Assembly (NCBI GenBank): GCA_025060275.1
Contig: JANXCJ010000105.1
Location: 1-7,238 of the forward strand
Source: Bacteroidia bacterium
Lineage (GTDB): Bacteria > Bacteroidota > Bacteroidia > SpSt-205
Length of the DNA stretch: 7,238 nucleotides
Direction: 5' to 3'
A program made the position numbers and the translations under genes. This document shows positions 1 to 5,629 of this stretch, one piece after another. Every line of letters starts with the position of its first letter. Positions within the stretch are counted from its first letter, which is position 1. Below the pieces are notes generated by a model. That model was not told where the DNA came from and searched no databases. It saw only the letters and a program-made list of their open reading frames with translations.

Positions 1-595
1 TTGCTTTATCAGGAAGTGTAGAAGAAAAGCGTAGGGAAGGAATATTACTTTCATAATGAGTGAAAAACAACTTTGCCCCCCCGAAGAAGGGGTCCCTGTG
101 AAAATAATATCGGAAGTAGAGGGCTAACAAACCTGTCATCCATCCATTGCAGTGGATAATGTGGGGAGCCCACTTCAGGGTTTTTATCATGGAAATGACT
201 CCCTTACTGAAAAAGACCATCCGTTCGTCATTATCTATGTAGGGGGCTCCTGTTATAGGGTCTGTGAAGATACCTTTACGAGCCCAGAATTCGTGGTTGT
301 CTAAAAAGTATACTTGAGTCCGGGTACCAGGGATACTGGCAACTTTGACATTCAGTGCATAATCCATATTGCCTACTCGGATGGTGATGCCAGAGAGCCG
401 TTTTACTTCGTGGAGGCGCCATCGGCGATCATCTATGACCCCATATTTAGGCATTAGGATACGTACATCGTACTGAGAAGCTAAGCGTTGTGGAAGCTGT
501 GCTATGTATTGAGCTGCTAAGGTTTCTCCCCAAAAAGGCTCGCATTCTGTGGTGACTAGGAGGACCCGCAGCCTCTCTTGGAAATGGCTATTCAT
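1..595 (-). CDS. GT5 glycogen/starch synthase-like protein, N-terminal half-domain type (partial, runs off the left edge)
   Basis: 198 codons are visible from ATG at 595; the C-terminus lies outside the window. The protein opens with a beta strand (RVLLVTTECEPFW, residues 10-22) like the first strand of GT5 starch synthases, then LMPKYGVIDDRRWRLHEV (47-64), VYFLDNHEFW (95-104), DNDERMVFFSKGV (121-133) and PHIIHCNGW (144-152), the equivalent of the 'PDVIHxHDW' strand of glycogen synthases. The family's ADP-glucose-binding KTGGL motif, expected just after the first strand, is absent; WGETLAAQY stands in its place. From memory, this wording fits a Bacteroidota-specific protein of about 270 residues that has only the N-terminal GT5 Rossmann domain and is often encoded near panC or panD. 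A true glycogen synthase role is therefore doubtful. The gene is divergent from the E1 gene, has no Shine-Dalgarno sequence, and has a TAnnTTTG box 7 bases before its ATG. Confidence 0.85.
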   Translation of the reverse strand, partial: MNSHFQERLRVLLVTTECEPFWGETLAAQYIAQLPQRLASQYDVRILMPKYGVIDDRRWRLHEVKRLSGITIRVGNMDYALNVKVASIPGTRTQVYFLDNHEFWARKGIFTDPITGAPYIDNDERMVFFSKGVISMIKTLKWAPHIIHCNGWMTGLLALYFRYYFHRDPFFGGAKLFFTHYESNIPSLRFSSTLPDKA

Positions 596-601
596 AGATA
601 T

Positions 602-626
602 GCAAAGTTACGCAAAAATCAGCAAT
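602..626. repeat. Three GCAA repeats spaced 10 bp apart in the divergent promoter region
   Basis: GCAAA at 602-606, GCAAA at 612-616 and GCAAT at 622-626 recur with an exact 10-bp period, about one helical turn, between the two divergent start codons. The left copy overlaps the minus-strand -7 box and the right copy overlaps the weaker plus-strand box. They could be a phased protein-binding array, or a by-product of A/T-rich promoter composition. Confidence 0.3.
603..610 (-). promoter_or_regulatory. Bacteroidota-type -7 promoter box (TAACTTTG) for the GT5-like gene
   Basis: Read on the minus strand this is TAACTTTG, a full match to the Bacteroidota sigma-factor -7 consensus TAnnTTTG. It ends 7 bases before the ATG at 595. 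If transcription starts about 5 bases after the box, the mRNA leader would be only a few bases long. I see no TTTG -33 element at the usual 19-21 bp spacing. The call rests on the box and its position. Confidence 0.6.
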
Positions 627-630
627 TTTG
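623..630 (+). promoter_or_regulatory. Possible -7 promoter box (CAATTTTG) for the fused E1 gene
   Basis: CAATTTTG matches TAnnTTTG at five of six fixed positions and ends 4 bases before the GTG at 635. Transcription would start at or next to the start codon, giving a leaderless mRNA. There is no Shine-Dalgarno sequence between box and start, which fits. No good -33 element is seen. Confidence 0.4.
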
Positions 631-634
631 ATTT

Positions 635-2674
635 GTGGTTCAGACCCTCAATCCTACGCTGCTTAGGCAGGCTTATACTCTGATGTGCTACACCTATCAC
701 ATGGCGCGGCTTTATGATGAGTACCGAGATATCGCTCGGTATGTACATTCTACCTCGCGGGGACATGAAGCTATACAGATTGCGGTGGGGTTTCATATGT
801 GTCCTATTGATTATTTGTACCCTTACTATCGGGATGAAGCGCTCTTATTAGCAGTGGGCTTTACGCCATATGAGCTTATGCTTCAACTTTTGGCAAAGGG
901 CACGGATATCTTTTCTGGGGGGCGCACCTACTATAATCATGCAAGCTACCGAGGACCCCATAAGCCACAGATACCTCATCAGTCTTCTGCTACGGGTATG
1001 CAGGCTATCCCTGCAACAGGGGCAGCCCACGGGATACTATACCAACGCCAGCAGGGCTTGCGTCAAGATAATGCAATAGTAGTTTGCAGCTTAGGCGATG
1101 GTGCAATTACGGAGGGTGAGGTATCAGAAGCCTTTCAGATGGCTGTTCTCAAAAAGCTACCTATTTTGTATGTCATACAAGATAACGGATGGGCTATATC
1201 TGCCTCGGAAGCGGAGCTCAGAGCTATGAATGCGGCAGAATATGCTCAGGGGTTTGTAGGGCTCAAGGTCTGGTCAGTACCGGATGGGAGTGATTTTGTA
1301 GCCTGTTATATGACTGCCCAGGAGGCTTTCTCATATGTGCGGGCTGGAAAAGGTCCTGCTCTTTTATATGCAAGGGTACCGTTGATTGGTCATCACACTT
1401 CTGGAGTGAGGCGGGAGTGGTACCGTTCCACCGAAGAGTATCAAGAAGCTTTAGCAGCGGATCCGCGCTTGCAGCTACGCGCCTATCTGACAGCAAATTA
1501 CCCAGATGTAGATTGGGCTCTCGTAGAGGAGGATGCCCGTAGACAAATAGAAGAGGACTTCAAGCGAGCCATAGAAGCCCCTGAGCCTGATGCCACTACC
1601 ATTACCCATCATGTTTTAGCTCCTACACCTGTAACAGAGGAAAAAGGGGAAAGAAGTCCTTCAGGAGCACCGGAGGTTTTTATGGTGGACGCAGCCCTTC
1701 ATGCTTTGGAAGAAATATTAGAAGAGCATCCAGAGGCCCTTTTCTATGGGCAGGATGTAGGGCGTCGCCTAGGAGGAGTCTTTCGTGAGGCAGCCAACTT
1801 AGCTGAAAAATTTGGGGATCATCGTGTTTTCAATACCCCTATCCAGGAAGCCTATATCATCGGCAGCACGGTGGGAATGGCAGCAGTGGGATGCAAACCC
1901 ATCGTGGAAATCCAATTCGCTGACTACATCTGGCCAGGGCTAAATCAGCTCTTTACAGAGCTGAGCCGCGCATATTACTTATCTAACGGAAAGTGGGAGG
2001 TACCAGTAGTAATCCGAGTGCCTTGTGGGGCATACTTAGGTGGGGGTCCTTATCACTCCTCCAGTATAGAAAGCGTTCTGACAGCTATACGAGGTATCAA
2101 GGTTGTCTATCCCTCCAATACAGCAGATATGAAAGGTCTCTTCAAAGCAGCTTTCTATGACCCCAATCCAGTAGTGATATTAGAACATAAAGGGTTGTAC
2201 TGGTCCAAAGTGCCGGGCACCCGGGCCGCCAAAAGAGTAGAACCTGCCAGAGATTATATAGTACCTATTGGTAAGGCTAACTGGTGGCTGATGCCTCAGA
2301 AGAGTCCCTCTTTAGTAGTGATTAGCTATGGAATGGGTGTGTATTGGGGTTTAGAATTAGCACGGAGATTAGAGGGGCAGGTGGGGGTTTTGGACCTGCG
2401 CAGTCTAGTGCCCCTAGACTATGAGGCAGTGTATGAAGCAGTCCAGCGCTATCACAGGGTACTCTTACTTACCGAAGAGCCGCCTGCTCATAGTTTTACG
2501 CAAGCCTTGGCAGGGTGGATAGGTGAGAATGCCTTTGAATGGTTAGATGCGCCAGTAGTGGTAATAGGTAGCCAAGAAGTGCCTGCCGTGCCCCTCAGCC
2601 TAACTTTAGAAAAAGCATACCTTCCTAATATGGAAGAGATATATCAAAAGGCATGCTGGCTGCTGAGATATTAA
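635..2674 (+). CDS. Fused E1 alpha-beta subunit of a thiamine-diphosphate 2-oxoacid dehydrogenase (probably branched-chain type)
   Basis: This 679-residue protein carries out the first step of a 2-oxoacid dehydrogenase complex in the cytoplasm: ThDP-dependent decarboxylation of the 2-oxoacid and transfer of the acyl group to lipoyl-E2. The alpha half spans about 1-315: SRGHEAIQIAVG (41-52), QSSATGMQAIPATGAA (116-131), the ThDP/Mg motif from GDG (154-156) to DN (183-184), and the loop GHHTSGVRREWYR (252-264). A polar linker (about 316-346) joins it to the beta half: GQDVG (372-376), TPIQEA with the likely catalytic Glu405, QFADYIWPGLNQL (427-439) and GGPYHSSSIES (470-480). Single-chain E1 of this size is common in Bacteroidota. 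An in-frame TGA at 629-631 and no other in-frame start before ATG 683 support the GTG at 635; a start at 683 would remove part of the first helix. E2 and E3 are not in the window. Substrate choice (branched-chain versus pyruvate) cannot be settled here. Confidence 0.93.
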   Translation: MVQTLNPTLLRQAYTLMCYTYHMARLYDEYRDIARYVHSTSRGHEAIQIAVGFHMCPIDYLYPYYRDEALLLAVGFTPYELMLQLLAKGTDIFSGGRTYYNHASYRGPHKPQIPHQSSATGMQAIPATGAAHGILYQRQQGLRQDNAIVVCSLGDGAITEGEVSEAFQMAVLKKLPILYVIQDNGWAISASEAELRAMNAAEYAQGFVGLKVWSVPDGSDFVACYMTAQEAFSYVRAGKGPALLYARVPLIGHHTSGVRREWYRSTEEYQEALAADPRLQLRAYLTANYPDVDWALVEEDARRQIEEDFKRAIEAPEPDATTITHHVLAPTPVTEEKGERSPSGAPEVFMVDAALHALEEILEEHPEALFYGQDVGRRLGGVFREAANLAEKFGDHRVFNTPIQEAYIIGSTVGMAAVGCKPIVEIQFADYIWPGLNQLFTELSRAYYLSNGKWEVPVVIRVPCGAYLGGGPYHSSSIESVLTAIRGIKVVYPSNTADMKGLFKAAFYDPNPVVILEHKGLYWSKVPGTRAAKRVEPARDYIVPIGKANWWLMPQKSPSLVVISYGMGVYWGLELARRLEGQVGVLDLRSLVPLDYEAVYEAVQRYHRVLLLTEEPPAHSFTQALAGWIGENAFEWLDAPVVVIGSQEVPAVPLSLTLEKAYLPNMEEIYQKACWLLRY

Positions 2675-2681
2675 TAGGGCA

Positions 2682-3125
2682 CTAAAACTCCAGTATTATC
2701 GTTACAGGGCCATAATTGCATAAATACACATGCATAAACGCCCCGAACTCACCCGTAGCTATGTGCAAGTGTGAAGCCTGACTTCGTAATTCTGCTAAGA
2801 AAGCCTCATAAAGCTGTCTTGCTTTCTCTGCGGGTGCTGCTTCTATAAAAGAAGGACGAAACCCCTTTTCCAAGCGGCCATATAATGTAAATTGCGAAAC
2901 TACCAGCAGGCTACCTCCTACATCTAAAAGCGAGCGGTTCATGCGCCCTTCATTATCTTCAAATATCCTTAGGTGGAGTACTTTGTGGGCAGCTTTGTGT
3001 AAAAGTGCCTCATTATCAGCATGATGAAAGCCTACCAGCACAAGAAGGCCTCTTTCAATTTTGCCTGTTATTCTCTCTCCTACTTTTACTTCAGCGGAGG
3101 AGACTCGTTGGATAAGCAGGCGCAT
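2682..3125 (-). CDS. dtd: D-aminoacyl-tRNA deacylase (DTD)
   Basis: The protein hydrolyses D-amino acids (and mischarged glycine) from tRNA, protecting translation. Its 147 residues match the usual length of about 145-150. It opens with MRLLIQRVSSAEV and carries the two signature blocks of the family: SQFTLYG (77-83) with KGFRPSF (87-93), and GPVTI (139-143), which holds the Gly-cisPro element that enforces chirality. Two positions differ from the wording I know best: NDGPVT reads NYGPVT (Tyr138), and the residue after FGA is Phe130, where Asp, Met or His is usual. Both flank the active site, but the catalytic blocks are intact. The ATG overlaps the rsgA stop by one base (TAATG) and there is no Shine-Dalgarno sequence, so translation probably depends on ribosomes finishing rsgA. 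The stop lies 7 bp from the convergent E1 stop. Confidence 0.95.
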   Translation of the reverse strand: MRLLIQRVSSAEVKVGERITGKIERGLLVLVGFHHADNEALLHKAAHKVLHLRIFEDNEGRMNRSLLDVGGSLLVVSQFTLYGRLEKGFRPSFIEAAPAEKARQLYEAFLAELRSQASHLHIATGEFGAFMHVYLCNYGPVTIILEF

Positions 3126-4054
3126 TAGAGAGTATAGGAAGGAAGAGACCTTATCTCCGAAAGAAGTGCCAAATAAGTATGATAGCGAGAAGAAGCAATT
3201 TCATTTTCCTCCACAGCCTTTCTTACGGCACAGCCAGGTTCGTCTATATGGAGGCAGTCGTTGAACTTACACAGACCGATCTTTGAGCGCATCTCTGGGA
3301 AGTAATGGGAAAGTTCAGCAGGTGAGACATCCGCAGGGCAAAATTCTCCAAATCCCGGCGAGTCTATGATTTCTCCTCCCTCGGGAAGTGTATATAAAGC
3401 ACAAAAAGTCGTAGTATGCCTCCCTCTGTGGGTGAGCTTGACGAGAGGCTGTGTTGCTAAATTGAGTCCTGGGATGAGTGCATTTATAAGAGAACTTTTG
3501 CCTACACCGCTTAGACCTGTAATAAAGCTCCTTTTGCCGATCATGAGTTCCTTCACGGCGGAAATTCCCTCTTGCGTTATGACAGATGTAGAAAAAACCC
3601 TGTACCCTATACTTCTGTATAGCTCTAAGAGGAAGGCTCTTTTCTTTTGGCTGTTTCGTTTTAGGGGTAAGTCAGCTTTGGTGAAAATGAGTCCTACGGG
3701 AATATCGTACATCTCACATAGGACAAGGAATCCATCCACATATCGGAGAGGTGTAAAGGGAGCTTCCACAGTTACGAGTAAAAAAGCTTGGTCTACATTG
3801 CATCCTAAAATTTGCTTTTTATAAGGGTTATCAGGGTCTATGCGTAAAAGCCAGTTGCGGCGAGGTAGAATTTCTGTGATGAGGGCTACGTTTTCTTCTA
3901 TGCGTATTCTCACTTTATCACCGACAGCTATGGGGGCAGTAAAGGTATTTTCTTCCAGTCTAAAGCGTCCCCTAAGGTTAGCGGGCCAGATAGTGCCGTC
4001 TTCTGCTTGTACATGAACGTGATCCCCTGCTGTGCGTATGACCAGTGCCTCCAT
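3125..4054 (-). CDS. rsgA: Ribosome small-subunit-dependent GTPase RsgA
   Basis: This is a circularly permuted GTPase that binds the 30S subunit and releases maturation factors late in assembly. The 309 residues show the family order: an N-terminal OB-fold (about 1-62, including VGDKVRIRI at 44-52), then the permuted G motifs: G4 TKAD (125-128), G5-like STSV (155-158), the P-loop GLSGVGKSSLIN (180-191), the G2 region THRGRHTTTF (208-217) and G3 DSPGFGEF (231-238). A C-terminal zinc site follows: Cys262, Cys267, His269 and Cys275. I chose ATG 4054 (MEALVIRT), not the in-frame ATG at 4171, because the extension has no RsgA similarity, lies over the divergent epimerase, and 4054 has AAAGG seven bases upstream. 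The gene is first in an operon with dtd (TAATG junction), a pairing I recall from other Bacteroidota. Confidence 0.96.
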   Translation of the reverse strand: MEALVIRTAGDHVHVQAEDGTIWPANLRGRFRLEENTFTAPIAVGDKVRIRIEENVALITEILPRRNWLLRIDPDNPYKKQILGCNVDQAFLLVTVEAPFTPLRYVDGFLVLCEMYDIPVGLIFTKADLPLKRNSQKKRAFLLELYRSIGYRVFSTSVITQEGISAVKELMIGKRSFITGLSGVGKSSLINALIPGLNLATQPLVKLTHRGRHTTTFCALYTLPEGGEIIDSPGFGEFCPADVSPAELSHYFPEMRSKIGLCKFNDCLHIDEPGCAVRKAVEENEIASSRYHTYLALLSEIRSLPSYTL

Positions 4055-4059
4055 CCTTG

Positions 4060-4067
4060 TACCTTTG
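4060..4067 (+). promoter_or_regulatory. Bacteroidota-type -7 promoter box (TACCTTTG) for the epimerase operon
   Basis: TACCTTTG is a full match to TAnnTTTG and ends 9 bases before the ATG at 4077. Transcription starting about 5 bases downstream would leave a leader of about 5 bases with no Shine-Dalgarno sequence. No TTTG -33 element is evident. The upstream part of this promoter lies within the rsgA coding region. Confidence 0.55.
4062..4066 (-). promoter_or_regulatory. Ribosome binding site for rsgA (AAAGG)
   Basis: AAAGG on the minus strand lies seven bases before ATG 4054 and supports that start over the upstream ATG at 4171. The same bases form part of the plus-strand -7 box of the divergent epimerase. 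Confidence 0.5.
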
Positions 4068-4071
4068 GCTA

Positions 4072-4079
4072 CAAATATG
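4072..4079 (-). promoter_or_regulatory. Possible -7 promoter box (CATATTTG) for rsgA-dtd
   Basis: CATATTTG on the minus strand matches TAnnTTTG at five of six fixed positions and ends 17 bases before ATG 4054. This leaves room for a short leader holding AAAGG. It overlaps the start codon of the divergent epimerase, so the two promoters would compete for the same DNA. The match is weak. Confidence 0.3.
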
Positions 4080-5051
4080 CGTATTCTCCTTACTGGTGCA
4101 GCGGGTTTTATCGGAAGTGAAGTAACACGCAAGCTGCTCGCCCGAGGCTTGGAAGTGGTGGGTATAGACAATCTAAATGATTACTATAGCCCTCACCTCA
4201 AAAAGTACCGCTTATCTTTAGTGAAGTCCTTCTCAAATTTTCGGTTTTATCCGGTAGATATTTCGGATTGGGAGAGTCTACAGGCTATTTTTCGTCTTGA
4301 GGCTCCTATAGATGTGGTGATAAACCTCGCTGCAAGGGCGGGCGTCAGAGCCAGCTTAGCGGACCCCTTCTCCTATCATCAAACAAATGCTACGGGTAGC
4401 CTTTATCTCCTGGAGCTTATGCGGAAGCATGGAGTCAGACAGTACATTTTAGCTTCTACTTCTTCTCTATATGCAGGTACGCCCATGCCTTTCATAGAAA
4501 GCCAACCTGTCAATACACCTATCTCTCCTTACGCAGCGTCTAAAAAGGCTGCAGAGGTTTTAGCTTATACTTATCACTATCATTATGGCATAAATGCGAT
4601 TGTCCTGCGCTATTTTACAGTGTATGGACCTGCAGGAAGGCCAGATATGAGCATTTTTCGGTTTATTGAGTGGATATATCGGGGAGTGCCTGTAGAGCTG
4701 TATGGAGACGGAAGGCAATCTCGGGATTTCACCTACGTAGAGGATGTGGCTGAGGCTACGGTAGCCGCTCTCGGGCTCTCAGGATATGAAATAATCAATA
4801 TCGGCGGAGGCAAAGCTCCCACTTCTCTTCTTGAAGTTATCTCATTTATAGAAGAAAAACTCCAAAAGAAAGCCACTATTCTCCAGAAACCTTTCTCTAA
4901 AGCTGACATGCTTCATACGCAGGCAGACATAGATAAGGCAAAGCGGCTCCTAAATTGGCAGCCTCAGGTAGATTTTTGGGAAGGCCTTGACCGTACAATT
5001 CACTGGCATCAGAGCCACCGTTCACTTTTAGATAATCTTCCCTTATCTTGA
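4077..5051 (+). CDS. NAD-dependent nucleotide-sugar epimerase, UDP-glucuronate 4-epimerase-like (extended SDR)
   Basis: This cytoplasmic enzyme of 324 residues probably interconverts UDP-glucuronate and UDP-galacturonate, or a related nucleotide sugar, for envelope polysaccharide. The NAD-binding glycine motif GAAGFIG is at 7-13 and Asp31, which binds the adenosine ribose, at the end of strand two. GIDNLNDYYSPHLKKYRL (29-46) is the characteristic segment of the UDP-glucuronate 4-epimerase group, as are NLAARAGVRASL (83-94) and RYFTVYGPAGRPDMS (178-192). The catalytic YxxxK is Tyr152/Lys156, with a Ser/Thr run at 127-130. RDFTYVEDV (216-224) is typical of the C-terminal part. ATG 4077 places the glycine motif at the family's normal distance from the N-terminus; the in-frame ATG at 4032 would add 15 unrelated residues read over rsgA. 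There is no membrane segment. Exact substrate is not provable, and a 4-epimerase acting on another sugar is the main alternative. It heads an operon with the next two genes. Confidence 0.9.
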   Translation: MRILLTGAAGFIGSEVTRKLLARGLEVVGIDNLNDYYSPHLKKYRLSLVKSFSNFRFYPVDISDWESLQAIFRLEAPIDVVINLAARAGVRASLADPFSYHQTNATGSLYLLELMRKHGVRQYILASTSSLYAGTPMPFIESQPVNTPISPYAASKKAAEVLAYTYHYHYGINAIVLRYFTVYGPAGRPDMSIFRFIEWIYRGVPVELYGDGRQSRDFTYVEDVAEATVAALGLSGYEIINIGGGKAPTSLLEVISFIEEKLQKKATILQKPFSKADMLHTQADIDKAKRLLNWQPQVDFWEGLDRTIHWHQSHRSLLDNLPLS

Positions 5052-5053
5052 GG
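5050..5053 (+). promoter_or_regulatory. Ribosome binding site (GAGG) that decides the start at 5060
   Basis: GAGG lies six bases before ATG 5060 and overlaps the epimerase stop codon (5049-5051). It favours ATG 5060 over the in-frame TTG at 5048, and the ATG start also gives a clean signal peptide. Confidence 0.55.
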
Positions 5054-5059
5054 ACCGGA

Positions 5060-5629
5060 ATGGGACAGAGAATTGTTATTTTATGCATGGCATTAGGGCT
5101 ATCTACCTCCCTTGCCCAATCCTTTTACGAAGACTCTCTCTACCTGAGGGGGCAGAAGCTATACTTTCTCTCTACGCAGTCTGAGAAATACTTACAAGAG
5201 ACGGAGAGAGTTTTTGAGATGCTTATACGCCGATATGGACCCCATCCCCCTCTGCAAATGTATTTGTATGGCATTACGGCGCTGAAAGCCCGCTATGCTT
5301 CTAATCTTCTCAAAAAGCGAGAGTACCTTTTCACAGCTATTGCTCAAATGGATGCACAGGTGGAAAGAACACCAGATGACATAGAAGTGCGCTTCATAAG
5401 GGGCTCTTTTTATTACTATCTTCCTTTTTTCCTGGGTAAAAGGAAGTTTGCTCAGAGTGACCTGAAGTCTGTAGCAAGCTTGCTTTTACGATATCCCGAT
5501 CAATATACTAAGAGGTATAGTGGCGAAGTGCTGCGAGCGATAGTAAGTTTTCTACGTGAGACGGAGTGGTTAGAAGAGGAACAGCTTGCTCAGCTTGAGA
5601 AAATCTATTTTAGACGAGGAGCTTTATGA
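5060..5629 (+). CDS. Exported protein of unknown function, possibly a conserved Bacteroidota family
   Basis: I cannot assign a function. The 189-residue protein begins with a signal peptide: Arg4, a hydrophobic core IVILCMALGLSTSLA (5-19) and a likely cut after Ala-Gln near residue 20. There is no lipobox cysteine after the core, so it is probably periplasmic rather than a lipoprotein. The mature part is mostly predicted helix rich in Tyr, Leu, Arg and Lys, with segments that resemble paired helices: YLQETERVFEMLIRRYG, then YGITALKARYAS, then DDIEVRFIRGSFYYYLPFFLG (about 113-133). The last resembles the 'EIRFLRxxxxxxxPxFLG' segment I recall from small uncharacterised Bacteroidota proteins. 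No catalytic motif is visible. It starts 8 bp after the epimerase and its stop overlaps the next start by four bases (ATGA), so it is cotranscribed and probably translationally coupled with both. Confidence 0.8.
   Translation: MGQRIVILCMALGLSTSLAQSFYEDSLYLRGQKLYFLSTQSEKYLQETERVFEMLIRRYGPHPPLQMYLYGITALKARYASNLLKKREYLFTAIAQMDAQVERTPDDIEVRFIRGSFYYYLPFFLGKRKFAQSDLKSVASLLLRYPDQYTKRYSGEVLRAIVSFLRETEWLEEEQLAQLEKIYFRRGAL
5616..5621 (+). promoter_or_regulatory. Ribosome binding site (GAGGAG) for the M20 peptidase
   Basis: GAGGAG lies four bases before ATG 5626, inside the end of the preceding gene. With the ATGA overlap it fixes the peptidase start. Confidence 0.6.

Larger units (their letters stand above)
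4057..4074. repeat. Inverted repeat TTGTA...TACAA centred between the divergent start codons
   Basis: TTGTA (4057-4061) and TACAA (4070-4074) form a perfect 5-bp dyad with an 8-bp spacer. Its centre, 4065.5, is exactly the midpoint of the 22-bp gap between the rsgA and epimerase start codons. It could be an operator serving both directions, or chance. Confidence 0.3.

Noticed and set aside
76..92. A run of seven C followed by GGGG, as a possible slippage or phase-variation tract or hairpin in the GT5-like gene.
   Set aside because: The reading frame continues with family-like sequence on both sides, and a 7-base run alone is weak evidence for switching.
635..2674. HSSS in place of the HSQS usual in E1 beta subunits, and DN in place of NN in the ThDP motif, as signs of a defective enzyme.
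   Set aside because: From memory the Bacteroidota fused E1 family has HSGS or HSSS here, and the metal-binding Asn184 is kept, so the protein looks active.
3366..3824. A 152-codon open frame on the plus strand opposite rsgA.
   Set aside because: It lies wholly antisense to a strongly supported rsgA, has low-complexity Ser/Leu/Lys-rich composition, and shows no family motif.
4032..4076. A longer epimerase reading from ATG 4032.
   Set aside because: It adds 15 residues before the Rossmann strand MRILLTGAAG, lies over the rsgA start, and would precede the -7 box.
4055..4171. A longer rsgA reading from ATG 4171, overlapping the epimerase by 95 bases.
   Set aside because: The extra 39 residues have no RsgA character and are the antisense of the epimerase NAD-binding region; ATG 4054 has AAAGG and a normal OB-fold start.
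5030..5048. Inverted repeat AGATAA/TTATCT at the end of the epimerase gene, as a possible terminator.
   Set aside because: The stem is only six A/T-rich pairs with no T run after it, and the next gene starts 8 bp on with its own ribosome binding site, so the genes look cotranscribed.
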